26,532 nucleotides of DNA from Aliivibrio_A kagoshimensis (lineage in GTDB: Bacteria > Pseudomonadota > Gammaproteobacteria > Enterobacterales > Vibrionaceae): positions 1 through 26,532 of the forward strand of contig NZ_JAKJSQ010000055.1 of the NCBI RefSeq assembly GCF_050337105.1. The letters are read 5' to 3'. Shown one piece after another: positions 13,993 to 21,223 of this stretch. Numbering within the stretch: the stretch's first letter is position 1; every line of letters starts with the position of its first letter. The translations under genes and the position numbers were made by a program. The notes below the pieces were generated by a model, which saw only the letters and a program-made list of their open reading frames with translations, was not told the origin of the DNA and did not search any database.

Positions 13993-14946
13993 TTACTCTT
14001 CCGTTGCCTCATTTTGAAAAACAACCAGGCGCTTTGGCGCAACTCTGCCATCGTTATCAATTTCAGCAATACCGATAAAGAGTGCTTCTTCGCCCATAGT
14101 CATCCGTACAACCCCTTCCGTTGGCGCCCCAAACACTTGAACCGGTTGACCGTGTTGAACATGATCAGCAAGTTCAGGAATTAAGTTAACAGTGGGTAAG
14201 TCTTGTACCGCAGAGTCCATTGGCAGTAATAATGGGTCAAGAAGTTCACGTGGAGCAAGCTCTTCTTCTTTTGCCTGGTCTAATAGTGCTTCTAGCTGCT
14301 CTAAAGTCACCATACGCTCCATTGGGTAATTAGATACCCCAATACGTCGTAAGTAAGTCACATGAGCACCGCACCCTAACATCTCACCAAGATCGTCAGT
14401 GATGGTTCTGATATAGGTGCCTTTCGAGCAGTGAATCTCCATCTCTACTTCATGGCCTTCAAAACGAATCAACTCGATGGAATAGACCGTGATTTTTCTC
14501 GACTCTCTTGGAATCTCAATCCCTTCACGAGCATACTCATACAGCGGACGACCTTGATACTTTAAAGCAGAAAACATCGACGGAATCTGATCCGTTTCAC
14601 CACGGAACTTGGCAATACAGCGTTCAAGTTGCCCACGGTTGACTTTCACATCTCTGGTTTCAACCACTTCACCATCGGAATCTGAGGTATTGGTTCTCTC
14701 ACCCAATTTTGCAACCACACGATAGCGCTTATCAGAATCCAATAAGAACTGAGAGAACTTAGTGGCTTCACCTAAACAGATAGGCAACATGCCAGTAGCA
14801 AGTGGATCTAATGCACCAGTGTGACCGGCTTTTTGTGCGAAAAAGATACGCTTTACTTTTTGCAACGCATCGTTAGAGCTAATTCCAGTTGGCTTGTCTA
14901 ATAAGATAACACCATCAATAGGACGGCCTTTACGACGTCTTGCCAT
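13993..14946 (-). CDS. truB: tRNA pseudouridine(55) synthase
   Basis: A 317-residue enzyme (E. coli 314) that isomerises U55 in the T-loop of nearly all tRNAs. The N-terminal GVILLDKPTGISSNDALQKVK and the catalytic motif GHTGALDPLATGMLP, with the nucleophile aspartate at residue 47, are present. RYRVVAKLGERTNTSDSDGEV and CSKGTYIRTITDDLG are further family blocks, and the C-terminal part (about 250-310) is the PUA-like domain. Its ATG overlaps the rbfA stop (TAATG), indicating translational coupling. Confidence 0.98.
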   Translation of the reverse strand: MARRRKGRPIDGVILLDKPTGISSNDALQKVKRIFFAQKAGHTGALDPLATGMLPICLGEATKFSQFLLDSDKRYRVVAKLGERTNTSDSDGEVVETRDVKVNRGQLERCIAKFRGETDQIPSMFSALKYQGRPLYEYAREGIEIPRESRKITVYSIELIRFEGHEVEMEIHCSKGTYIRTITDDLGEMLGCGAHVTYLRRIGVSNYPMERMVTLEQLEALLDQAKEEELAPRELLDPLLLPMDSAVQDLPTVNLIPELADHVQHGQPVQVFGAPTEGVVRMTMGEEALFIGIAEIDNDGRVAPKRLVVFQNEATEE

Positions 14947-15350
14947 TACTCTTCACCTTCATCATCGCTTCGACCTGACTCCGAACGGCGACGTTCATCG
15001 TCCGTCAATACATTGGTCACAAGATTCGAGATACGCATACCTTCAACTAATGTGTTGTCATAAACAAAAATGACTTCAGGGGTAAGGCGGTGACGAATGC
15101 GCTTACCTAATAGCTGGCGCACCATGTATTCATGCTCTTTCAGCGCTGATAAACAGCTCTCTGGCGTTTGATCGCCAATGCAGAAAAAGGTCACAAATAC
15201 TTTGGCATAAGCCAAGTCACGTGAGACTTCTACATCTGAAATCGTCACCATGCCGATGCGAGAATCTCTTATCTCACGCTGTAAAATCAACGCCACTTCT
15301 TTTTGAAGTTGCTGCGATACCCGTTGGGTACGACTAAATTCTTTTGCCAT
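14946..15350 (-). CDS. rbfA: 30S ribosome-binding factor A
   Basis: A 134-residue protein (E. coli 133) of the type II KH fold, which binds immature 30S subunits near 16S helices 1, 44 and 45 and aids late maturation, notably in the cold. The conserved N-terminus AKEFSRTQRVSQQLQKEVALILQREIRDSRIGMVTISDVEVSRDLAYAKVFVTF is diagnostic. The acidic C-terminal tail after residue 115 is typical. It lies after infB with a terminator-like structure between, and its stop overlaps the truB start. Confidence 0.97.
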   Translation of the reverse strand: MAKEFSRTQRVSQQLQKEVALILQREIRDSRIGMVTISDVEVSRDLAYAKVFVTFFCIGDQTPESCLSALKEHEYMVRQLLGKRIRHRLTPEVIFVYDNTLVEGMRISNLVTNVLTDDERRRSESGRSDDEGEE

Positions 15351-15382
15351 TTTTCATTCTCTAGAAAATACGCTATATAAAC

Positions 15383-15416
15383 AAAAAATGGGAGGCTCGA
15401 ATGACGATCCTCCCAT
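15383..15416 (-). terminator. terminator-like hairpin between infB and rbfA
   Basis: On the minus strand ATGGGAGG / CCTCCCAT (15409-15416 and 15388-15395) pairs perfectly over 8 bp with a 13-base loop, followed by a T-run (complement of A at 15383-15388). Although internal to an operon it has all features of an intrinsic terminator; partial read-through is presumed, since rbfA-truB have no other obvious promoter. Confidence 0.75.
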
Positions 15417-15420
15417 CGTG

Positions 15421-15442
15421 GCTCTTACTGTAGAGTAAGAGC
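15421..15442 (-). repeat. second hairpin between infB and rbfA
   Basis: GCTCTTAC (15421-15428) and GTAAGAGC (15435-15442) form a perfect 8-bp stem with a six-base loop. It has no T-run and lies just 5' of the terminator-like hairpin on the transcript; it may be a processing site or stabiliser of the infB 3' end. Confidence 0.65.
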
Positions 15443-15501
15443 GACAACCGTCTGCTTTTTATTATAGTGGCTACTGCCAACCAAAAAGTAGATTTTGTTG
15501 A

Positions 15502-18192
15502 TTAATCTAAAGTACGTTTAATCTCAATGATTTCGAATACTTCAATCTGATCACCAACACGAACATCGTTGTAGTTCTTAACACCGATACCACATTCGTA
15601 GCCATTTTTAACTTCAGCAACATCATCTTTGAAACGACGTAGTGACTCTAGCTCACCTTCGTAGATAACCACGTTTTCACGTAGAACACGAATAGGGTTA
15701 TTACGTTTAATAACACCTTCAGTAACCATACAACCAGCGATTGCACCAAGTTTAGGTGATTTGAATACATCACGAACTTGAGCAAGACCAATGATCTCTT
15801 GTTTAAACTCAGGAGCAAGAAGACCACCCATCGCTTGTTTAACTTCGTCGATCAATGCGTAGATGACTGAGTAGTAACGTAAGTCTAGGTTTTCGTTTTC
15901 AATAATACGACGCGCAGGAACATCAGCACGTACGTTGAAACCAAGCACGATGGCGTTTGAAGCAGCAGCCAGTACAGCATCTGTTTCAGAAATTGCACCA
16001 ACACCAGAACCGACAATCTTCACTTTTACTTCATCAGTAGAAAGTTTAACTAATGAATCAGCAATTGCTTCAACAGAACCTTGAACGTCAGCTTTAAGAA
16101 CAACATTAAGTTCTGCTACTTCACCAGCTTCCATATTCGAGAACATATTCTCTAGTTTAGATTTCTGCTGACGAGCAAGTTTCACATCACGGAATTTACC
16201 TTGACGGAACAGCGCAACTTCACGTGCTTTACGCTCATCACGTACTACCGTTGCTTCATCACCTGAAGTCGGTACACCAGAAAGGCCTAGAACCTCTACA
16301 GGAATTGACGGGCCTGCAGATTCGATATCTTTACCGTTCTCATCACGCATTGCACGAACACGACCATGCTCAACACCACAAAGAACGATATCGCCCTTAC
16401 GCAAGGTACCTTCTTGAACCAGTACTGTTGCGACTGGACCGCGACCTTTATCAAGACGAGATTCAACAACAACCCCTTTCGCCATGCCATCTTTAATAGC
16501 AGTAAGCTCAAGAATCTCAGATTGTAGAAGTATGCTTTCAAGCAGTTCGTCGATATTCAAACCTTGCTTAGCAGAAACGTGAACAAAGATATTTTCTCCG
16601 CCCCACTCTTCTGACATAACGTTGTGTTGAGCAAGCTCTGTTTTCACATTGTCAGGGTTTGCATCTTCTTTATCGATTTTGTTCACAGCAACAATAAGCG
16701 GAACATTTGCCGCTTGTGCGTGCTGAATCGCTTCAATCGTCTGTGGCATTACACCATCATCGGCCGCTACAACAAGAACCACGATATCTGTCGCTTGAGC
16801 ACCACGAGCACGCATAGAAGTAAACGCTGCGTGTCCAGGAGTATCAAGGAATGTGATCATACCGTTATCAGTTTCAACGTGATATGCACCGATGTGCTGC
16901 GTAATACCGCCAGCTTCACCAGAAGCAACATGCGCTTTACGGATATAATCAAGTAGTGACGTTTTACCATGGTCAACGTGGCCCATGATAGTAACAACAG
17001 GAGCGCGAGAAACTGCCTCTGCTTTGTCACCACGATCTGACATTAGAGCGTCTTCAAGTTCATTCTCATTACGAAGAACAACTTTATGCCCCATCTCTTC
17101 TGCAACAACCTGTGCTGTCTCTTGATCAATGACTTGGTTGATAGTCGCCATTGCGCCCATCTTCATCATGGTCTTAATCACTTCTGTTGCTTTTACTGAC
17201 ATTTTGTTAGCCAGTTCAGCAAGAACAATGGTTTCACCAATAACAACATCAGATTTTGCAACAGAAGCCGATTTATCAAAACCTTGCTGCATTGATGTTG
17301 GCTTATCTAGACCACCACGGTGAGAGTTTCTTCCACCACGTTGATTGCGCTGGTTATTACGACCACCACGACCTTTGGCATTTTTATCAGCACCACCTGG
17401 TACTTTTTTCTTACGGCGTGGCTGCTGCTCTACTTTACGGTCGGCAGCATCTTCAGCTTCGCGGGCATGTGTAGAGGTAGTTACATGGTAGTCTGCATTT
17501 TCAGACTCTTTTTTCTTTTTCTCTTCTTCAGCCCAACGTACTGCATTCTCTTCAGCCATCTTACGAGCTTCTTCAACTACACGTGCAGCTTCTTCTTCCG
17601 CTTTACGAGTCGCTTCTTGTTCTTGGCGAAGTTTTAACTCATCGGCTTCTTTTTTAGCTTCTGAATTTACAGCCGAATTTTTTGAATTCATCTCTTTTTT
17701 TGCCTTATCTGCAGCAGCACGCTTCGCTTTTTCTTCTACGTCGCGCTTGGCTTTCTCTTCAGCGTCACGTTTGGCTTTCTCTTCAGCTTCACGTTTCGCA
17801 TTCTCTGCAGCTACAAGATCCAGTTCAGCTTGTGCCTGCTGTTTTACTGCGTCTTCTGCCGCTTCTTCGACTTCACGTTGCTCCTCTTCTAGAGTGCTAC
17901 GCTTAACGTATGTGCGTTTCTTTCTTACTTCGACTTGTACGTCCTTACTCTTTCCACCCGTACCTGAAACGCTAAGCGTACTTCTCGTTTTACGCTGTAA
18001 TGTTAAACGAGTTGGAGCGTCTTCTTCGCCACCGTGCGTTTTTTTCAGGTGAGTCAATAGAGTCTGCTTTTCAGTTTCAGACACTGAATCACTCTCTTTT
18101 TTAGTGATTCCAGCTTCAGAAAATTGCTGAAGTAGACGCTCAACTGGGGTATCGATCTCGTTACCCAGTGCTTTAATAGTAATATCGGTCAT
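15502..18192 (-). CDS. infB: translation initiation factor IF-2
   Basis: An 896-residue GTPase (E. coli 890) that brings fMet-tRNA to the 30S subunit and promotes subunit joining. The N-terminus MTDITIKALGNEIDTPVERLLQQFSEAG is the IF2_N domain. Residues about 110-230 are a charged helical region with an 8-residue repeat, followed by a basic Gly/Arg-rich linker (about 260-300) and a second IF2_N copy near 315-365. The G domain has GHVDHGKT at 404-411, DTPGH at 450-454 and NKID at 505-508, followed by domains II, III and the fMet-tRNA-binding C2 domain (IFEIIEIKRTLD end). The ATG at 18192 is chosen for the E. coli-like start and GGGAG seven bases before it; an in-frame start at 18225 would overlap nusA. 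Shorter isoforms from internal starts are known in E. coli but were not identified here. Confidence 0.98.
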   Translation of the reverse strand: MTDITIKALGNEIDTPVERLLQQFSEAGITKKESDSVSETEKQTLLTHLKKTHGGEEDAPTRLTLQRKTRSTLSVSGTGGKSKDVQVEVRKKRTYVKRSTLEEEQREVEEAAEDAVKQQAQAELDLVAAENAKREAEEKAKRDAEEKAKRDVEEKAKRAAADKAKKEMNSKNSAVNSEAKKEADELKLRQEQEATRKAEEEAARVVEEARKMAEENAVRWAEEEKKKKESENADYHVTTSTHAREAEDAADRKVEQQPRRKKKVPGGADKNAKGRGGRNNQRNQRGGRNSHRGGLDKPTSMQQGFDKSASVAKSDVVIGETIVLAELANKMSVKATEVIKTMMKMGAMATINQVIDQETAQVVAEEMGHKVVLRNENELEDALMSDRGDKAEAVSRAPVVTIMGHVDHGKTSLLDYIRKAHVASGEAGGITQHIGAYHVETDNGMITFLDTPGHAAFTSMRARGAQATDIVVLVVAADDGVMPQTIEAIQHAQAANVPLIVAVNKIDKEDANPDNVKTELAQHNVMSEEWGGENIFVHVSAKQGLNIDELLESILLQSEILELTAIKDGMAKGVVVESRLDKGRGPVATVLVQEGTLRKGDIVLCGVEHGRVRAMRDENGKDIESAGPSIPVEVLGLSGVPTSGDEATVVRDERKAREVALFRQGKFRDVKLARQQKSKLENMFSNMEAGEVAELNVVLKADVQGSVEAIADSLVKLSTDEVKVKIVGSGVGAISETDAVLAAASNAIVLGFNVRADVPARRIIENENLDLRYYSVIYALIDEVKQAMGGLLAPEFKQEIIGLAQVRDVFKSPKLGAIAGCMVTEGVIKRNNPIRVLRENVVIYEGELESLRRFKDDVAEVKNGYECGIGVKNYNDVRVGDQIEVFEIIEIKRTLD
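17704..17799 (-). repeat. four tandem 24-bp repeats inside infB
   Basis: Four consecutive 8-residue units (AKREAEEK, AKRDAEEK, AKRDVEEK, AKRAAADK) at residues 132-163 of IF-2 are encoded by 24-base units of similar sequence. They sit in the helical N-terminal extension, which varies in length between species. Confidence 0.85.
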
Positions 18193-18211
18193 GCAGCTTC
18201 TCCCTACCGGA

Positions 18212-19699
18212 TTATGCTTCGTCACTAAACCAACAGATGTTACGTGCAGCCATGATTAGCTCACCAGCGCGTTCATCTGTTAATCCGTCAATTTCTGAAA
18301 GCTCATCAATCCCTTGGTCTGCAAGATCTTCTAGTGTAATTACACCAATTGCAGCGAGTTGGAAAGCGAGCTCTCTTTCAAGGCCTTCAAGTGCTAATAA
18401 GTCTTCAGCTGGTTCTGCACCTTCAAATGACTCTTCTTTAGCTAAGGCTAATGTGGTAAGTGCTTCTTTTGCACGAGTACGAAGCACTTCAACAGTATCT
18501 TCATCTAATGCGTCAATTTCTAGCAACTCATTGATTGGGACATAGGCTATTTCTTCTAAAGTAGTAAATCCTTCTTCAACCAACATCGTTGCAAAATCTT
18601 CATCAAGATCAAGATGCTTAATAAAGTCGTCGATAGACCCTTGAGCTTCTTCTTGGTGTTTTTTCTGCAGGTCAGCAACGGTCATCACATTTAACTCCCA
18701 ACCTGTAAGGTTAGAGGCCAAACGAACGTTTTGACCACTACGGCCAATTGCTTGTGCTAGGTTATCGGCTTCAACAGCGATATCCATTGTGTTGTTGTCT
18801 TCATCAACAATGATAGAAGCAACTTCAGCCGGTGACATGGCGTTAATAACAAACTGAGCTGGATTGTCATCCCACAGTACGATATCAACACGCTCTCCAC
18901 CGAGCTCACTAGATACAGCTTGAACACGTGCACCACGCATACCAACACAAGCACCAACAGGATCAATACGTCGATCATTGGTTTTCACTGCAATTTTGGC
19001 ACGAGATCCAGGATCACGAGCGGCGCCTTTCAGCTCAATAAGCTCTTCTGCAATCTCAGGTACTTCGATAGTAAACAGTTCAACTAACATTTCCGGCTTA
19101 GAGCGAGTCATGAACAGTTGGAATCCACGTGCTTCAGGGCGAACTGCATACAGGAGACCACGAATACGGTCGCCTGGACGGAAGTTTTCACGTGGAAGTT
19201 GATCTTCACGTAAAATAACCGCTTCAGCATTGTTACCAAGATCAATAATTATTGCATCACGATTCACTTTTTTAACGATGCCAGTGATTAAATCACCTTC
19301 GTTATCCATGAACTGCTCAACAATCATTGCTCGTTCTGCTTCACGAACTTTCTGAACAATTACTTGCTTAGCAGTTTGTGTCGTTATACGGTCGAAAGTA
19401 ACAGACTCAATGTCATCTTCAATGTAGCCATCTAATTCGATAGTTTCATCATCGTATTTAGCCGCTTCAATTGAGATTTCTAGAGTTGGCTGTTCAACTA
19501 CTTCCACAGCTCTCCAACGACGAAATGTTTCAAAATTACCGGTTTTACGGTCGATCTCTACACGCACTTCAATTTCAATGTTGGATTTCTTCTTTGTAGC
19601 TGTCGCTAACGCAATTTCAAGTGCTTCAAAGATCTTCTCACGTGGAAGAGCCTTTTCGTTAGACACAGCTTCAACGACTGCTAAGATTTCTTTATTCAT
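18212..19699 (-). CDS. nusA: transcription elongation/termination factor NusA
   Basis: A 495-residue protein, the same length as E. coli NusA. The N-terminal RNA polymerase-binding domain (1-125, MNKEILAVVEAVSNEKALPREKIFEALE) is followed by S1 (about 135-200), then KH1 and KH2 (about 200-345, with DPVGACVGMRGARVQAV and AIGRSGQNVRLAS). Two acidic repeats (about 360-427 and 435-495) end with the proteobacterial C-terminus that binds the alpha subunit or N protein in E. coli. It promotes pausing, intrinsic termination and rRNA antitermination. Spacing to rimP is 21 bases and to infB 19 bases, so it is firmly in the operon. NusA feedback control of its own operon is known in E. coli. Confidence 0.98.
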   Translation of the reverse strand: MNKEILAVVEAVSNEKALPREKIFEALEIALATATKKKSNIEIEVRVEIDRKTGNFETFRRWRAVEVVEQPTLEISIEAAKYDDETIELDGYIEDDIESVTFDRITTQTAKQVIVQKVREAERAMIVEQFMDNEGDLITGIVKKVNRDAIIIDLGNNAEAVILREDQLPRENFRPGDRIRGLLYAVRPEARGFQLFMTRSKPEMLVELFTIEVPEIAEELIELKGAARDPGSRAKIAVKTNDRRIDPVGACVGMRGARVQAVSSELGGERVDIVLWDDNPAQFVINAMSPAEVASIIVDEDNNTMDIAVEADNLAQAIGRSGQNVRLASNLTGWELNVMTVADLQKKHQEEAQGSIDDFIKHLDLDEDFATMLVEEGFTTLEEIAYVPINELLEIDALDEDTVEVLRTRAKEALTTLALAKEESFEGAEPAEDLLALEGLERELAFQLAAIGVITLEDLADQGIDELSEIDGLTDERAGELIMAARNICWFSDEA

Positions 19700-19720
19700 A
19701 TTCTAAGCCTCATTCAGCCT

Positions 19721-20176
19721 TTAAAATTTAGGAACCAGGTTGGCCTTTGAAATATTACTCAACGCAAAAGTCTCTTCATTACCATCTACAACAACGGTAA
19801 CAACTTCACTTTCAATGCTTTGAATAATACCTTTCCATTTTCGACGGTCACCCATCGCGATCTTCAACACGATAAGTGCCTCATGACCAATAAATTGTTG
19901 ATAGTGTTCTGCTTTAAATAACGGGCGTTCTAAACCAGGAGAGGATACCTCGAGGTTGTAAGCCACTGTAATTGGATCTTCAACATCCATTACCGCACTC
20001 ACCTGACGACTCACTTCTGCACAGTCATCAACTAAAATGCCATTTTCATGGTCAATAAAAATACGTAACGTTGAGTGCTCACCAGCACGTACAAACGTTA
20101 AACCGACCAATTCATAACCTAAAGCTTCCACTGGAGCTTCAAGCATTTCAATTAGTTGCCTTTCTAAACCTGTCAT
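19721..20176 (-). CDS. rimP: ribosome maturation factor RimP
   Basis: A 151-residue protein (E. coli 150) needed for 30S maturation, acting before RbfA-type steps. Family blocks are GYELVGLTFVRAGEHSTLRIFIDHENGILVDDCAEVSRQVSAVMDVEDP and the motif YNLEVSSPGLERPLF. The C-terminal half (about 90-151) is the Sm-like fold. The ATG at 20176 has AGGGG nine bases upstream, only about 12 bases after a terminator T-run. First protein gene after tRNA-fMet in the nusA operon. Confidence 0.97.
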   Translation of the reverse strand: MTGLERQLIEMLEAPVEALGYELVGLTFVRAGEHSTLRIFIDHENGILVDDCAEVSRQVSAVMDVEDPITVAYNLEVSSPGLERPLFKAEHYQQFIGHEALIVLKIAMGDRRKWKGIIQSIESEVVTVVVDGNEETFALSNISKANLVPKF

Positions 20177-20197
20177 ATTTCATAACCCCTAGAAACG

Positions 20198-20216
20198 AAA
20201 AAAGGGCTCAGAGCCC
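20198..20216 (-). terminator. terminator-like hairpin immediately before rimP
   Basis: On the minus strand GGGCT-CTG-AGCCC (20204-20216) is followed by six T (complement of 20198-20203). It lies about 20 bases before the rimP ATG, between it and the upstream terminator at 20243-20265. Confidence 0.7.
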
Positions 20217-20242
20217 ATCGGAAATAGTCTATTTCAGATAAC

Positions 20243-20265
20243 AAAAAACCCCGAAAATCGAGGTT
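20243..20265 (-). terminator. terminator after tRNA-fMet
   Basis: On the minus strand AACCTCGA / TCGGGGTT (one G-U pair, three-base loop) is followed by a T-run (complement of 20243-20248). It lies 77 bases past the tRNA-fMet 3' end and is the first of two tandem terminators before rimP. Confidence 0.8.
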
Positions 20266-20341
20266 CTAGTTACTGGACCCTGAATGCTACTTTCGTAGCT
20301 CTTAATAAGAAATTAGAATATAAATATTCTCTTATTAAGAT

Positions 20342-20418
20342 TGGTTGCGGGGGCCGGATTTGAACCGACGGCCTTCGGGTTATGAGCCCGACGAGCTACC
20401 AAACTGCTCCACCCCGCG
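20342..20418 (-). tRNA. metY: initiator tRNA-fMet (CAT)
   Basis: A 77-nt cloverleaf on the minus strand with encoded CCA. The acceptor starts CGCGGGG against CCCCGCA, giving the C1-A72 mismatch of initiators. The anticodon arm TCGGG-CTCATAA-CCCGA has the three consecutive G-C pairs required for P-site binding. The T-loop is TTCAAAT. It heads the nusA operon, as metY does in E. coli. Confidence 0.98.
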
Positions 20419-20434
20419 TCCGATGAATAACAAA

Positions 20435-20463
20435 ATTATAATTGTGTCATTCTGCTTTTACAA
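20435..20463 (-). promoter_or_regulatory. predicted promoter of tRNA-fMet and the nusA operon
   Basis: On the minus strand TTGTAA (complement of 20458-20463) and a perfect TATAAT (complement of 20435-20440) are exactly 17 bases apart. Transcription would start near 20428, ten bases before the mature tRNA. Position and quality make it the main promoter of the metY-nusA operon. Confidence 0.75.
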
Positions 20464-20520
20464 GCGAAACGCCAATATGCATCAATTCTCTATAAAATAA
20501 AACACATACTGTTGTTAATA

Positions 20521-20605
20521 TGGTGCCGAGAGGGGGACTTGAACCCCCACACCCTAAGGCACTAGCACCTCATGCTAGCGTGTCTACCAATTTCACCATC
20601 TCGGC
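20521..20605 (-). tRNA. leuU: tRNA-Leu (GAG)
   Basis: An 85-nt class II tRNA on the minus strand with encoded CCA. The anticodon arm CTAGC-ATGAGGT-GCTAG gives anticodon GAG, reading CUC/CUU. A long variable arm is present, the T-loop is TTCAAGT, and the acceptor GCCGAGA pairs with TCTCGGC. Its location 33 bases after secG matches leuU of E. coli, so it is likely cotranscribed with secG. Confidence 0.97.
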
Positions 20606-20638
20606 ATAATTACGTTTAATAAAAACGCAATTTAAAAT

Positions 20639-20974
20639 CTATTGTGGGATATCACTATTTTCAGATGTAGGTACATCTGCATTTACTTCAACGGCTTGTT
20701 CAATAACTTGCCCTTGAGTTGGGTCTACCCATGAAGACTCTTCAGTCTTAGTAGATAGGTTACCTAGCGCTAAGCTGATAACAAAAAATAGTGTTGCACA
20801 GAACGCTGTCATACGAGTAAGGAAGTTACCAGAACCACCTGAACCGAAAACAGTATTTGATGCACCAGCACCAAATGATGCGCCCATATCTGCGCCTTTA
20901 CCTTGTTGAATTAGGACTAAGCCAATTACGCCAACTGCGGCTAAAAGATAAATTACAAGTAGTACAGAGTACAT
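20639..20974 (-). CDS. secG: protein-export membrane protein SecG
   Basis: A 111-residue inner-membrane subunit of the SecYEG translocon (E. coli 110). Two transmembrane helices are at about 3-22 and 52-72, separated by the strongly conserved LIQQGKGADMGASFGAGASNTVFGSGGSGNFLTRMTA. The C-terminal tail ends NSDIPQ, like E. coli SDIPN. The ATG at 20974 is chosen because AGGTGG lies just upstream and the start matches MYEALLV of E. coli; a GTG nine bases earlier lacks a ribosome binding site. tRNA-Leu follows in the same transcript. Confidence 0.96.
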   Translation of the reverse strand: MYSVLLVIYLLAAVGVIGLVLIQQGKGADMGASFGAGASNTVFGSGGSGNFLTRMTAFCATLFFVISLALGNLSTKTEESSWVDPTQGQVIEQAVEVNADVPTSENSDIPQ

Positions 20975-21050
20975 TCCAGCCACCTATGTTGCCTAAAAAA
21001 ATAGGATAAAGAAATTATGCTAACCTTCTGTTTCAGCAATGCTAGCACTC

Positions 21051-21102
21051 CCTCCGTTTAAGGAGGCCGAAGAATACTAACCAAACCTATATAGGGTTAC
21101 AA
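21051..21102 (-). promoter_or_regulatory. predicted secG promoter with a short hairpin at the transcript 5' end
   Basis: On the minus strand TTGTAA (complement of 21097-21102) and TAGTAT (complement of 21074-21079) are 17 bases apart, preceded by an A/T-rich stretch. The transcript would begin near 21067 and immediately forms CCTCC-6-GGAGG (21051-21066). The 240-base gap between glmM and secG also holds the glmM 3' dyad. Confidence 0.5.
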
Positions 21103-21174
21103 GCTAAATTTTAAAAAAATGTCAGGTAATGAACTGATTGCCGATTAAACGAACAAATAAATGTAGAATGGAGC

Positions 21175-21207
21175 AGAGTCAAGAGCAAGTTTGCTGCTCT
21201 TAACTCT
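21175..21207 (-). repeat. 13-bp stem-loop after glmM
   Basis: Arms AGAGTCAAGAGCA (21175-21187) and TGCTCTTAACTCT (21195-21207) pair over 13 bases with one mismatch position that becomes a G-U pair in one strand. It starts 16 bases after the glmM stop and has no T-run, so it may stabilise the mRNA 3' end or act with Rho. Confidence 0.65.
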
Positions 21208-21223
21208 GATGTTGTTTATTTAA

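Noticed and set aside
16624..16956. Open frame of 110 residues on the + strand opposite infB
   Set aside because: Shadow of the strongly conserved IF-2 GTPase domain; no start signal and no family resemblance.
17320..17637. Open frame of 105 residues on the + strand opposite infB, rich in Phe/Leu/Ser
   Set aside because: Antisense shadow of the Lys/Glu/Ala-rich repeat region of IF-2; composition follows from the complementary codons.
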